64,000 bases of DNA from Dyadobacter luticola (GCF_005860805.1 NZ_VCEJ01000002.1:2464375-2528374); one strand, 5' to 3'; shown: positions 42,019-51,809, numbered from the stretch's first letter. A program made the numbers and translations. Notes: a model not told the origin generated them from the letters alone.

Positions 42019-45000
42019 TTAGTACATCACCCGCACACTGAAAAGGATCGACTTTGTATTTGGATTTGTAAACCAATCCTGCCCCCGCGACAAGCCTGCA
42101 CCTGAAATATTGACCTCCGGATCGGTGCCGGTGTATTTGGTCCAGAGTACCAGATTGCGCCCGGTAATGCTGAAATCAACATTGGATAGATGTGTAAAGC
42201 GGCGGAATGCGGCACTCTTCAAACTATATGAAAGTGTGATTTCCCGCAACCGCGTGGCGCTCGCATCCTCCACAAACTGCTTGTAGGAAGCGGAAGTAGA
42301 AGCTGTCCCGCGGCCCTGCCACCAGGCCTGGTTAATCGCCACAGGCCCGGCGCCGAAATCTTTGATTTGTCCCTGAAAAGCAGTCCCTTCCGGAATCACA
42401 TTGCCATTTACATCTTTCAATCCGCCGGCAGGCGCTACCACGGTATGTCCCTGGTCAGCGTGCGTGCCGAAATTGTACAGTGAACCACGCGTTCCGTTGA
42501 AGAAATCGTTTCCGGCAATGCGGTCAAACAAGACAAAAAGCGACAAGTTTTTGAAAGAAAACGTACTTCCCAGTCCGCCCCGCCATTTGGGATTGGGGTT
42601 GCCGATAATCTCATTCTGCGTGCCGCCCTGCGGAAAACCATTGGCGTCCAGGGCGTAATTTCCTGACTCATTTTTCAGGAAATCAGTGGAATAAAAAATC
42701 CCAAAAGACTGACCAGGGATCAGCGAAGAATTCTGCATATAACTATCCGGCAAAATATAAACCGAAGCGCCTGCCAGCGAAACCACATTGCTGCGGTTTA
42801 ATGAAAAGTTGGCGGACAAATTCCACTTGAAATCCCCTTTGGCAAATACCTCTGCGGCGGCGTCGAGTTCGAGCCCTTTGTTCGAAAGCTCGGCCGCGTT
42901 TACATTGCGGATCGTGTAGCCGGTCGCGCTTGGTACATTCAATGCGAGGATGACATCTTTGGTGTGGTTGCTGTAAGCTGTGGCCGAAAAGGTGATTTTA
43001 TCATTTAAAAAGCGAAGATCCACGCCGATCTCAGATTCCGTCTTGCGCTCGGGACGCAGGTAATCATTGCCCGCCGTGGTGCTGCGTACATACCCGCCGC
43101 CATATAATGCGCTGGCCGAGTTCAGCCCACGTGTGAAAGCGTCGCTGTAAGACGCCGGGGCAAATGTTGTAAAGTTCTGGTAGGGCTGCGGCTGGATACC
43201 GACTTGCCCCCAGGTAAGGCGTAATTTACCAAAACTTAGAATGTCATTTTTTGCCAGCATATCCAGTTTCGAGAACTGCCAGGCCAATGCGGCGGAAGGG
43301 AAAAAGAACGTGTTTTTGGTTTTAGAGCCAAAAGTGGATGCACTTTCGCTCCGGCCCGTCAAGGTCAGGAAAAACATGTCGTAAGCCTGTAACTCGGCCT
43401 GCGCATAATAGGCGTAGGTCCGGATCAGCGAGTTGTAATTGTTGGCCGTGAGATTGGTATTCTGCGCATTGGTCAAAATATCAGGCGCGGTGGGCACGAT
43501 CAGGTTGCTGATAGCGCCGGAAAGTGTGGCCCGCCGGCGGCTGTTGTAATTTACACCTACGAGCAGCGACCCGCTGAAATTGTTATTGAATGTGGTATTG
43601 GCGTTGGCGAACACGTCCGTATTAAACTGTCTTTCCGAAACCCAGTTTTTGGATAAAAAACCATTCGCGTAAAGCGCGGAATTCCTTGCAAAACGCTCCA
43701 AACGGTTATCGGTAAAATTATCTACGCCTGTGCGGCCGGTAATGTTCAGCCACGAGACCGGCGAAAGATCCAGTTGCAGCGTGCCGATCAGCCGGTCTAC
43801 ATCGCTGGTGTTTTTGTTGTTTCCAATGTTCCAGAGCGGGTTTGAATAAATGGTGCTCAGATCCTTCCCCAGCGGATTTCGGTAAGAAACGTGGGCATCG
43901 TTAAAAACCTGTCCGGCCGGATTGGTGAAGGTTCCGGTGGATTGATTATTGTCAAAATCAGGCGGCGTACGCAAACTTCCCAGCATGATCCCGTCCACAT
44001 TATCTCCCTCCTGCACCCGCGACGACTGCACTTTGGTATAACCCACATTAGCGGATGCCCGCAGCCAGGGTGTAAGCTGACTTCCTGCATTTACCCGCGC
44101 CGTATTCCTTTTATAATTGCTGAAAGCTTTGATCACGCCATCCTGATTTAAATTAGAATAGCTGACCATGAAATTGGACTTATTATCTCCGCCACTGATA
44201 TTGAGACTATTATCAGTGAAGTGACCTGTTTGAAATACGTCCTTGGTGTGATCATACGTACTTTGGTCATTCTTGCCGCCGTGCGGATTTGCTGACGTAC
44301 CCGGCGCTATCGCATAGCGGCTTGTACCATCCGGAAAAACTACCACACCCTGATAACCGGCCGATGACGGGTCATTAATATACGTATCCTGTCCGCCCGA
44401 CCTGTCCGAGATCAGATCGCCGAAACTGTTTCGGTTGCCCTGCTGGTAAAGTCCGCCCGAACCCTGCCCGTACGTGCGCTGCAATGCAGGCATTTTGTTG
44501 ACGCGGTCAAAAGATACCGTCGATTTGAAGGTAATATTGACTTTTCCATTCGTATTCTGACCTTTTTTGGTGGTGATCACAATCACACCGTTGGCGGCGC
44601 GGGTACCCCATAAAGCGGCCGCGGAAGCACCTTTCAGAACTTCCATCCGCTCAATATCCTCGGGATTAATGTCGTTGATCCGCGACTGCTGGATAATTCC
44701 ATTGTTGGCAGCTGTTCCGGCATTGTCGCTGGCATTGCTCACGGGCACGCCATCTACAATAAAAAGGGGCTGGGCATTACCGTTGATCGTATTTTGGCCG
44801 CGTATCTGAATGTACGCGCCTGCACCAGGGTCGCCGCCGTTACGGGTGATGAGTACGCCGGAAGCTTTTCCGCTGAGTCCGGTAAGCAGGCTGGTTTCGC
44901 CGCTCCGGGCGACGGCCCTGCCTTCCAGCGTGGAAACCGACGAGGCGAATTTATCACGCTCGCCTTTCAAGCCCAGGGCTGTGATAATTACTTCATTTAG

Positions 45001-45312
45001 TTCTTCGGAATTGGCAGTAAGTGAAACATTGATCTCATTCCTTCCTGCAATCAGCTCTTCCCTAGTTTGCATGCCGATAGCCGAAATAATCAGCGTGGTG
45101 GCTGAGGCCGGAACATTGATTTTGAATGCACCATTTGTATCGGAAATCGTGCCGATGCTGGTTCCTTTTACCTGGATAGTCGCTCCGGGGAAAGCTTCAC
45201 CGGATTCGCCTGTTCGCACAAAGCCACTGATTTGTGGACCTTGCTGCGCGTAGAGAGAGAAAACATTGATATTACATAATAAGAAAGCAAAGGATAAAAA
45301 TTTAAATACCAT
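42019..45312 (-). CDS. SusC/RagA-type TonB-dependent outer membrane receptor
   Basis: A 1097-residue SusC-family transporter. A signal peptide (MVFKFLSFAFLLCNINVFSL) is followed by the regulatory-like domain (AFPGATIQVKGTSIGTISD), the motif LNEVIITALGLKGERDK and the plug (PLFIVDGVPVSNASD, ALWGTRAANGVIVITT). The barrel ends SILFSVRVMY. The ITALGLKGERDK variant is common in receptors paired with the shorter SusD group, as here. The gene follows the GT2-type glycosyltransferase by 57 bp with no terminator visible between, so the receptor pair may be transcribed with the glycosyltransferases. Confidence 0.95.
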   Translation of the reverse strand: MVFKFLSFAFLLCNINVFSLYAQQGPQISGFVRTGESGEAFPGATIQVKGTSIGTISDTNGAFKINVPASATTLIISAIGMQTREELIAGRNEINVSLTANSEELNEVIITALGLKGERDKFASSVSTLEGRAVARSGETSLLTGLSGKASGVLITRNGGDPGAGAYIQIRGQNTINGNAQPLFIVDGVPVSNASDNAGTAANNGIIQQSRINDINPEDIERMEVLKGASAAALWGTRAANGVIVITTKKGQNTNGKVNITFKSTVSFDRVNKMPALQRTYGQGSGGLYQQGNRNSFGDLISDRSGGQDTYINDPSSAGYQGVVVFPDGTSRYAIAPGTSANPHGGKNDQSTYDHTKDVFQTGHFTDNSLNISGGDNKSNFMVSYSNLNQDGVIKAFSNYKRNTARVNAGSQLTPWLRASANVGYTKVQSSRVQEGDNVDGIMLGSLRTPPDFDNNQSTGTFTNPAGQVFNDAHVSYRNPLGKDLSTIYSNPLWNIGNNKNTSDVDRLIGTLQLDLSPVSWLNITGRTGVDNFTDNRLERFARNSALYANGFLSKNWVSERQFNTDVFANANTTFNNNFSGSLLVGVNYNSRRRATLSGAISNLIVPTAPDILTNAQNTNLTANNYNSLIRTYAYYAQAELQAYDMFFLTLTGRSESASTFGSKTKNTFFFPSAALAWQFSKLDMLAKNDILSFGKLRLTWGQVGIQPQPYQNFTTFAPASYSDAFTRGLNSASALYGGGYVRSTTAGNDYLRPERKTESEIGVDLRFLNDKITFSATAYSNHTKDVILALNVPSATGYTIRNVNAAELSNKGLELDAAAEVFAKGDFKWNLSANFSLNRSNVVSLAGASVYILPDSYMQNSSLIPGQSFGIFYSTDFLKNESGNYALDANGFPQGGTQNEIIGNPNPKWRGGLGSTFSFKNLSLFVLFDRIAGNDFFNGTRGSLYNFGTHADQGHTVVAPAGGLKDVNGNVIPEGTAFQGQIKDFGAGPVAINQAWWQGRGTASTSASYKQFVEDASATRLREITLSYSLKSAAFRRFTHLSNVDFSITGRNLVLWTKYTGTDPEVNISGAGLSRGQDWFTNPNTKSILFSVRVMY

Positions 45313-45369
45313 AAGCAGATTTAAAGTTTGTTGAAGAAATTGGCATTAGCTTACATACGGACGAACCTA

Positions 45370-46203
45370 TCAATACGGATTAGGAGAAATGCTGTTTTTT
45401 ATCTGATAGTCTGAGGGATTTTGAAGGACGGTAATGTGGTCCGCCTGATCGATTTTTATCAGTCCCATCGCTGCAAATGCTTTCAACCAGCGCTGCATCG
45501 GCAAAACATTCCATTTTTGCCGGTACCGCGTAGCATTCTCAATGATCGAATGAAAGTGGTTTACCGGCGGATCGTGCTTGTTGTGATATTGATGTAAAAC
45601 ATAGTCGTGTACAAAGATCAGCGCCATGTTTGCCTCGTGAAACATCATCGCGAAATCCGTATCCTCTGCCCCATACCCGATAAAGGATTCATCAAAGCCG
45701 CCGATTTTTTCGAAGGTTTGTTTTCGAACAGCGAATATTAACGACCAGAACTGCAAATGCTCCACCGGCACGCCGACGGGAATGTGCTCGCGTGCAGGAT
45801 GCGCCACTGCCTGATGCATCAAGTCGTCATAGCTCCCTGTTTCTGGCAACATTGGCAGATATAATGGGTAAGCTGTAATGATAGTATCCGCCTGCACACG
45901 CATCAGCATATTTGCAAAAAGGCTTGGCGATACAATGCAGTCGACATCGATAAATATTACATTATCGGTTTTGGCAGCAGCTACTCCCCTATTCCGCGCG
46001 GCCGCGAGCGGCAGCTCGTGCGTTTCGTTTATTAAATGGAGGTTTACATTCAGGTTATCCGGAATGGTAATTCCATCCAGGTTGTCCATGCACACAATCT
46101 GGATGTCATGAGGAAGCATGGTCGATGCCTTTACAGATTCGAGCAGATTGGCTAGCTGCTTACGCCTTCCTTTCACAATTGTTACAATACTAAATTCAGA
46201 CAT
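45370..46203 (-). CDS. GT2-type glycosyltransferase with galactosyltransferase-like C-terminal segment
   Basis: A 277-residue GT-A-fold glycosyltransferase. The N terminus (FSIVTIVKGRRKQLANLLES) binds the nucleotide sugar; the metal-binding D-x-D is in VIFIDVDCIVSP. The C-terminal motif FDESFIGYGAEDTDFAMMF matches the Glyco_transf_7C segment of beta-1,4-galactosyltransferase-like enzymes. No membrane helix is present. Its start overlaps the preceding gene by 8 bp, so translation is probably coupled. The acceptor is unknown. Confidence 0.9.
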   Translation of the reverse strand: MSEFSIVTIVKGRRKQLANLLESVKASTMLPHDIQIVCMDNLDGITIPDNLNVNLHLINETHELPLAAARNRGVAAAKTDNVIFIDVDCIVSPSLFANMLMRVQADTIITAYPLYLPMLPETGSYDDLMHQAVAHPAREHIPVGVPVEHLQFWSLIFAVRKQTFEKIGGFDESFIGYGAEDTDFAMMFHEANMALIFVHDYVLHQYHNKHDPPVNHFHSIIENATRYRQKWNVLPMQRWLKAFAAMGLIKIDQADHITVLQNPSDYQIKNSISPNPY

Positions 46204-47224
46204 ACCAGTTTCTCATTTTTTGCGCTATTTCCTCGGGCGCTGATGCATTGACCAGATTTTTGTAATCGGGTATAAACCTTTTCGCTTTTTGCAGCACATT
46301 TTGCCACTGCTCAGCACTGAAATTTTCCTGCGCCAACAATGCAATATGCTGCTCAGCTAGCACCTTCGCATGCACAACTTGCTCGTCGTACGGTCTGGGC
46401 TCCGGGAGCAGGATCAGGCGTTTTTTCATCGACAAAAGCTCCGCAATCGTATTCTGGCCGGCTGCCGAAATCACTACTTCTCCCGTAATCGCTTCCCGGA
46501 TATCTTTAACCGGGCCGAGCAATGTACAATTTGCACCTACATCAAAATCCCGCTTGTTCCCGACAATCGTAAATTGTGTGCTTTGATCTTTTGTGATGTT
46601 TTGAAGTACCGTTTCATCGTAATTATCATAGCCTAAAAGGACTGTTACCTGATCGAAATGCGGGCGGCTGCTTGATGTTAATGCACGACCAGCGTATTGT
46701 GAAATGTATCCGCTATAATAGGTTTTGGATATAAAGGAAAAGTTCGCCTGTTCAAGAGAAGAAGGAAAATGCGCGATGATATGATCCGCGAGTTCATGCG
46801 CAAAAACCTGTGTCGGATCGCTCATGACATTTCCCGGCAGATGGATCAAAACAACCGGGACACCCATACCCCGCACCATGATCGCCAGCTCGGGCACACC
46901 GTCGCAGTAGAAAGCCTTGGGCTTGAAATGTGCTATCGCTTCCGCCAGCGCCTTTGCCCGGTGTGCAGGTTCGATTGCATACGGCGTAACTTCAAATGCT
47001 TTTGAAAAGGTATGTTCCGGTATCTCGTAGTCGGCGGGATATTTTGGAGGAAGTTCCAGCACGCGCACATCATGTCTTTGGTGCAGATACGCGGTAATTT
47101 CCTGGTTGGTCGTAATCGCGATCACCTCGAAATAAACCGATAATACCGGGTACAGCATATTGAATGTTGCCCTGTGGCCATTTCCGTGCGCGTGTACAAA
47201 ATAGAATAGTGTCGGCTTTTTCAT
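46196..47224 (-). CDS. MurG/GT28-like GT-B glycosyltransferase
   Basis: A 342-residue GT-B enzyme. The N-terminal half starts FYFVHAHGNGHRATFNMLYP, a His/Gly-rich loop resembling the GTGGHxxP loop of MurG-type enzymes. The C-terminal half has the donor-binding pattern VVISAAGQNTIAELLSMKKR followed by LILLPEPRPYDEQVVHAKVL, the typical helix-loop of GT28 enzymes (SxxG-x-NT-xxE). It is the fourth of five overlapping glycosyltransferase genes (4-bp overlap upstream, 8-bp downstream). Donor and acceptor are unknown. Confidence 0.87.
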   Translation of the reverse strand: MKKPTLFYFVHAHGNGHRATFNMLYPVLSVYFEVIAITTNQEITAYLHQRHDVRVLELPPKYPADYEIPEHTFSKAFEVTPYAIEPAHRAKALAEAIAHFKPKAFYCDGVPELAIMVRGMGVPVVLIHLPGNVMSDPTQVFAHELADHIIAHFPSSLEQANFSFISKTYYSGYISQYAGRALTSSSRPHFDQVTVLLGYDNYDETVLQNITKDQSTQFTIVGNKRDFDVGANCTLLGPVKDIREAITGEVVISAAGQNTIAELLSMKKRLILLPEPRPYDEQVVHAKVLAEQHIALLAQENFSAEQWQNVLQKAKRFIPDYKNLVNASAPEEIAQKMRNWYV

Positions 47225-48282
47225 TTCACGACTTTTTGGGCAATGCGCTCATATACATGCACATAAGCCGCGGCAGTATTCTTTAAATCAAATGTGGCTG
47301 CAAAATCCCTGCATGCTTCCGGCTCCGATTTTCTAACCATTTCTAACGGCGCTATCAGGTCCCGCCAGTCGTGGGAATCGACGGCTATGGACACTTTTTC
47401 ATTGCGCAACTCCGGAGGTATGGCGGTGTAAAAACCAACGACGGGCAAACCGCTTGCAAGCATTTCCACCGTACTTAGTCCGAAAGGCTCTTCCCAAACT
47501 GCGGTTGCCAAAAAAGCCGATGCGCCCGCCACCAGTTTGCCTAACTGCTGCTGCGTGGCGTGTCCCAAGTATTCGATATGTTGGTTTAGCTGCGGCTGGA
47601 TATGATCCTGGAAATATGCTTTGTCAAAAATGGATCCGACGATCTTGAGGGGCCGTTTTAGATAATTAGCCAGCTGTATCGCGGCTTCCAAGTTCTTTTC
47701 TTTTGCAATACGCCCGCTCCATAGTAAATAGCCGTCCGCATTCCGCGATTGTAGCTGCCACTTTTCGAGCGGTATGCCATTCAAGATCACCTCTACTTCT
47801 TTACTTAAAACTGCCTTCCACTGTTGGCTCATCCGCTTCGAAATACCGATGGGTAAAACATTGGCTTGCTTGATGAAAAACTGATACATCAGAACGAATT
47901 TCTCCGTCGGCGGCAAATGCAATGTGAGTACGCTGGGCGTGTTATGGAGGGCGCCGACGGCGTAGATTTCTGGTATAAATGCGTTGTAGTGGATGACGTC
48001 GTAGCGGCTCGCGTTGAAAATGCCATACTGTAATGTCTGATAATGTTGCTGCCCGAGCCACTCCGGACAGGGCCGGTACGAATCATCCTTCATGCTCAGC
48101 GGGCTCTCATGAAATTCAATAACCTGAAACAGATTTTTTTCATCCGCATCTTTTGCGATCACATCGACGGTATGCCCCAGGCGCACCAGTGCATTGGCAT
48201 GCTCCACGATGAATGCTTCCGTACCTCCGTTGTAAGGTTCGCGCAGCGAAATGAATGGTCCGGCAACCAGGAGTATCTTCAT
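47221..48282 (-). CDS. GT4-type glycosyltransferase, third of the tandem set
   Basis: A 353-residue retaining GT-B glycosyltransferase. It starts MKILLVAGPFISLREPYNGG and has the donor-binding motif EEPFGLSTVEMLASGLPVVG, whose two glutamates (E-P-F-G-L-x3-E) are the GT4 signature. It resembles the gene at 49298 along its whole length (same N-terminal LxSGP/AGP-x-ISL-EPYN-G pattern), showing duplication. It overlaps both neighbours by 4 bp (ATGA). Confidence 0.92.
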   Translation of the reverse strand: MKILLVAGPFISLREPYNGGTEAFIVEHANALVRLGHTVDVIAKDADEKNLFQVIEFHESPLSMKDDSYRPCPEWLGQQHYQTLQYGIFNASRYDVIHYNAFIPEIYAVGALHNTPSVLTLHLPPTEKFVLMYQFFIKQANVLPIGISKRMSQQWKAVLSKEVEVILNGIPLEKWQLQSRNADGYLLWSGRIAKEKNLEAAIQLANYLKRPLKIVGSIFDKAYFQDHIQPQLNQHIEYLGHATQQQLGKLVAGASAFLATAVWEEPFGLSTVEMLASGLPVVGFYTAIPPELRNEKVSIAVDSHDWRDLIAPLEMVRKSEPEACRDFAATFDLKNTAAAYVHVYERIAQKVVK

Positions 48283-49301
48283 AGCAATTCCTGAAAGTGA
48301 TGGATATAGCGCTCCGCCATCGTTTGTAAAGAAAATGTCTCGGCGTGGCGCCTCACTTTGGCACTGTCGAGTGGTATAGCAGCTTCGATGGCCTGCGCAA
48401 GCGAGTTTACATTCCTTTGTTCCGCAACCACTCCGCTCTCAGCATGGATTAACTCCCGGAAAGCACCGCGGTCGAATCCGGCTACCGGCACGCCTGCTGC
48501 CATGGCTTCAATGTTGGTGAGGCCAAAAGGCTCTTCCCAGCGTACGGCACTGACCATAGCGGCTGCGCCTTTCATATGTAAATGAATGTCGGATTGTTTT
48601 AGATGACCAAGGTAGGTGTCGCTTTCCGTCATCCGCCGCCTGATCTGCTCTTCGAAATAGGTTTGATCATCGAGCGGACCGGCAAACTTCAGGGGTATTT
48701 TAAGCTCGTGGGCCGCATCTAGGACAATGTCCAAACCTTTTGCGTGGACGATCCTTCCAAACCAAAACAGATAGTCCCGGCTTTCGCGTACGAGCGGCCA
48801 CTTACTTAGGTCAACACCGTTATAGATGACGGTTGAACCATTATTTAAATAAGGCTGCCAGGAGGCTTCAAAGGATTTGGAAGGCAAAACAAAATGCAGA
48901 TTTTCAACACCAGAGCAAATCTTGATCGCTGCTTTTAACTTGGCGATGGGCGGGGTATGTATGGTAGTCACCACCGGGATCGGCGCCTTCACGCCCCATG
49001 GTATCGGCAGCTCGTGGGTCGAATTGTTGTGAACAATATCAAAATCGTTTTGTTCAATGTCTTTTAATATGGACAGGTATTCATCATTTTCATATATTTC
49101 AAAATGCGCACTTTCCCGATTTTCATCGCCGTAAAACCCTTTTACATTCAGTTCCGGGTCGCTGTCTGCGTGTGCATACAAGGTAATGTTGTGGCCGAGC
49201 CGGATGTACTCTTTACATAATGCGTGGGTAAATGCTTCCAGCCCGCCCCGAAATGGCTCGGCAATCGGCAGTCTTGTTTTGGCAATCACAGCAATCTTCA
49301 T
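48279..49301 (-). CDS. GT4-type glycosyltransferase, second of the tandem set
   Basis: A 340-residue GT-B enzyme starting MKIAVIAKTRLPIAEPFRGG, with GT4 motif EEPFGLTNIEAMAAGVPVAG and LFWFGRIVHAKGLDIVLDAA before it. It is more divergent than the other two paralogues but keeps the EP-x-x-GG-x-EAF pattern after the first strand. It overlaps both neighbours by 4 bp. No membrane helices are seen, so it acts at the cytoplasmic face. Confidence 0.92.
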   Translation of the reverse strand: MKIAVIAKTRLPIAEPFRGGLEAFTHALCKEYIRLGHNITLYAHADSDPELNVKGFYGDENRESAHFEIYENDEYLSILKDIEQNDFDIVHNNSTHELPIPWGVKAPIPVVTTIHTPPIAKLKAAIKICSGVENLHFVLPSKSFEASWQPYLNNGSTVIYNGVDLSKWPLVRESRDYLFWFGRIVHAKGLDIVLDAAHELKIPLKFAGPLDDQTYFEEQIRRRMTESDTYLGHLKQSDIHLHMKGAAAMVSAVRWEEPFGLTNIEAMAAGVPVAGFDRGAFRELIHAESGVVAEQRNVNSLAQAIEAAIPLDSAKVRRHAETFSLQTMAERYIHHFQELL

Positions 49302-50353
49302 ATTGCCGGTATCGCTTCTTCACCAACATTTTCCAGCAACAAAACTTCCGTATAAAGCTTTACGTAGTTTGAAGTCATATTTTGGATATTCATGCGAGAT
49401 GCAAATGCCTTGCAAGTATCCGGGTTAACAGAAACGCTCTTTTCAACCAGCTCTATCAAATCCTGCCAATGGTGAGATATTGTTTTCAATACGCTTTCAT
49501 GCGCCCAATCCGGCGGGACGGCCGTATGAAAACCCACAACTGGTACCCCGCTTGCCAGCATTTCCAAAGCTGCCAAACCAAATGGCTCCTGCCAGGTTGC
49601 GGTTGCGAGATAGGCGGACGCTTTTTGAGCCAGGCCGCTCAGTTCCCGCTGGGTTAAATGCCCAACGTATTGAATCTGAGCATTGAGATGCGGTTTAACC
49701 TGCTCATCAAAGTAATGCTGGTCCACAATTCTGCCTGCAATTTTCAGCGGCAGCTGCATGTGTTTTGCCAGGGATATTGCTGCCGCTACATTCTTCTCTT
49801 CATTGATCCGCGCCGACCAGAGCAGATACGCACGGTCTTCCGATTGCTTCGTCGGCCATAGATCCATGTTGATACCATTGTTAATCAGCGGCATATCAGT
49901 ACCCAATGCTTCGTCCCAGTCACTTTTGACCCTTTCTGATATTGCTACAAATTTTAAATCGCTTTCCCGGGAAAGTTGTTTGTAGGCAGCTATTCGCTTT
50001 TCGTCCGCCGGTGAATGCAGCGTGAGAAATGAAGTTTTATCAAAATGCAATCCTGCCTCTAACAGGTGCGGATAAAACATGTTGTAGTGAATGACATCGT
50101 AGGCATCAAAATCCAGATTTTGGAACTGCCGCTTTTCCCGAAGAAGTTTAGAAAAGCCCGTGTTTTCAAAAATAGCAGTAAATGGATTGATGAGCGCAAA
50201 CTTCGCATTGGCTTCGGCTTCCTCCGCAACAACATCCACAATGTGCCCCTCATCAACCAGTTGGTTAGCAAAAGAAACAATAAATGCTTCGATGCCGCTG
50301 TTATACGGCTCTTTCAATGAAATACCAGGACCAGACACAAGTAGAATGTTCAT
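49298..50353 (-). CDS. GT4-type glycosyltransferase, first gene of the run
   Basis: A 351-residue GT-B enzyme starting MNILLVSGPGISLKEPYNSG, with GT4 motif QEPFGLAALEMLASGVPVVG and LLWSARINEEKNVAAAISLA. The ATG at 50351-50353 aligns with the start of its paralogue at 48282; another in-frame ATG lies 12 bases upstream. It is the first gene of an eight-gene minus-strand run and is divergent from the DUF2200 gene, so the run's promoter should lie in the 142-bp gap 50354-50495, where I see no convincing TAnnTTTG element. Confidence 0.92.
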   Translation of the reverse strand: MNILLVSGPGISLKEPYNSGIEAFIVSFANQLVDEGHIVDVVAEEAEANAKFALINPFTAIFENTGFSKLLREKRQFQNLDFDAYDVIHYNMFYPHLLEAGLHFDKTSFLTLHSPADEKRIAAYKQLSRESDLKFVAISERVKSDWDEALGTDMPLINNGINMDLWPTKQSEDRAYLLWSARINEEKNVAAAISLAKHMQLPLKIAGRIVDQHYFDEQVKPHLNAQIQYVGHLTQRELSGLAQKASAYLATATWQEPFGLAALEMLASGVPVVGFHTAVPPDWAHESVLKTISHHWQDLIELVEKSVSVNPDTCKAFASRMNIQNMTSNYVKLYTEVLLLENVGEEAIPAI

Positions 50354-50495
50354 AAAAAAATGCATCCAATCTTCATGCCAGTAATCTACCCGGCATAAAA
50401 GGCTACATATACATTGGATCGGGATTTGGTAAGTGGTAAAAAAATTTCAGAAATTACTTATTGATTATAGATGGAAACCAAGATCCCACGGAGGT

Positions 50496-50861
50496 ATGCA
50501 GATCACAAATGAACACAATGAGAAAATGGCCAAAATGACCTTTTCGTCAGTCTATCCGCACTACGTTGCAAAGGTTGAAAGCAAAGGCAGGACCAAAGAA
50601 GAATTGCACCAGGTAATTGCATGGCTGACTGGCTTTGACGATCAAAAAGTAAAGGAACTGATTGATGAAAAAGCGACGTTCGATACATTTTTCAAAAAGG
50701 CAGAACTGAATCCGAATGCAGAACTGATTACGGGCGTCATCTGCGGCTATCGCATCGAAGAAATTGACAATCCACTGACGAGAAAAGTGAGGTACCTGGA
50801 CAAACTGGTCGACGAGCTGGCAAAAGGAAGGAAAATGGAGAAGATCCTTCGAAAAGCATGA
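50496..50861 (+). CDS. DUF2200 family protein
   Basis: A 121-residue protein of the DUF2200 family. The signature is MTFSSVYPHYVAKVESKGRT followed by HQVIAWLTGFDD, and the family's C-terminal ITGVICGYRIEEIDNPLTRK is also present. The ATG at 50496 is chosen because a strong Shine-Dalgarno sequence, GGAGG, ends two bases before it (unusual for this phylum) and because the longer in-frame version adds residues foreign to the family. Function is unknown; members are small cytosolic proteins. Confidence 0.9.
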   Translation: MQITNEHNEKMAKMTFSSVYPHYVAKVESKGRTKEELHQVIAWLTGFDDQKVKELIDEKATFDTFFKKAELNPNAELITGVICGYRIEEIDNPLTRKVRYLDKLVDELAKGRKMEKILRKA

Positions 50862-50908
50862 AAAGTACTTCCTGATATCCTGGCAGTCGCATAGTAGCTA
50901 TTGTTGCT

Positions 50909-51154
50909 TCAAACAATTTTAATGCGCACCGGCCCTTTGATAGCATTCACATCAACCGGGATTCCTTTTTGGGTGATGACCACATTGCCTTTGTTATGCA
51001 AATCAATCGCCACCTCGCGCACCTCCTCCATATGTTTTCGCCAGTCGTCGGGAAATAGCATGCGCGCAATTTCCGAGGGACAAGTGCTTTTGTCAGCGCC
51101 ACGATCGCTGGCAGTAGAAAGAATAGTTGACGCTATTTTCTGGTAATGCTGCAT
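50909..51154 (-). CDS. DUF3253 family protein, winged-helix-like
   Basis: An 81-residue protein matching DUF3253: STCPSEIARMLFPDDWRKHM, then VREVAIDLHNKGNVVITQKG and VNAIKGPVRIKI. The alternation of helices with a terminal beta-wing suggests a winged-helix fold, and ITQKG plus GPVRI are the usual wing residues. Role unknown. It is convergent with the DUF2200 gene, 47 bp apart. Confidence 0.88.
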   Translation of the reverse strand: MQHYQKIASTILSTASDRGADKSTCPSEIARMLFPDDWRKHMEEVREVAIDLHNKGNVVITQKGIPVDVNAIKGPVRIKIV

Positions 51155-51404
51155 GTTTGGTGATCGACAGGCCCAGTCCGAATGATGGTGTGTGCCCAGG
51201 CAACATGGTCTTGCGGTGGTTTGGCAGAACGTTTACAGCGAATTTATAAAATTACTTGTATGCCACAATGCAAGTTGCTCAGAGATGGTTAGTACCATTG
51301 ACATTTATCAACCTTATTTCTTACGAAATGTCATGGGTGGTGGCGAATAAACCGCCCAATTTTGCAGTGTCAAAAACAACACAAGAATTTAAAAAAACAA
51401 CGAC

Positions 51405-51809
51405 ATGAAAACTGCAAAAGAACTATTAATGGGTTATCTGGAAAACATTGGCAATCCTGATGTTCAGATCGAATTATTCGCCGAAGATGCTGTATTCGAG
51501 TTGCCTTACCTTGCCAGTTTGGGAATTCCGGCACGGTGGGAAGGCCGCGAAGTGTTATACAATTTCCTCAGTAACCTGCCAAAGACATTCCCCGGCTTCA
51601 AATTCAAGAACATTGAAATCCACATTGACACGCCCGACCAGGCTTTTGGCGAGTACGAGGCTACCGCGGTGATCGCTTCAAATGGCAAGGATTACGCCCA
51701 GCATTATATGGGCCGCGTTGTCGCTGAAAATGGTAAAATCAAATTGATTCGCGAAGCTTTGAATATGGTGCCGGTTGTGAGGGACATTAAAGGCATCGCT
51801 GTTAACTAA
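51405..51809 (+). CDS. SnoaL-like / NTF2-fold protein
   Basis: A 134-residue protein of the NTF2-like superfamily, in the SnoaL-like or PhzA/B-like group. It has the typical opening helix and turn (ELLMGYLENIGNPDVQIELF, then AEDAVFELPY), a ligand-pocket strand (WEGREVLYNFLSNLPKTFPG) and closing strands (GKDYAQHYMGRVVAENGKIK). Members include cyclases, isomerases and many proteins of unknown role. The 250-bp region upstream (51155-51404) holds no gene; it contains an 8-bp inverted repeat, TGACATTT...AAATGTCA, near 51299-51333 that may be regulatory. Confidence 0.88.
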   Translation: MKTAKELLMGYLENIGNPDVQIELFAEDAVFELPYLASLGIPARWEGREVLYNFLSNLPKTFPGFKFKNIEIHIDTPDQAFGEYEATAVIASNGKDYAQHYMGRVVAENGKIKLIREALNMVPVVRDIKGIAVN

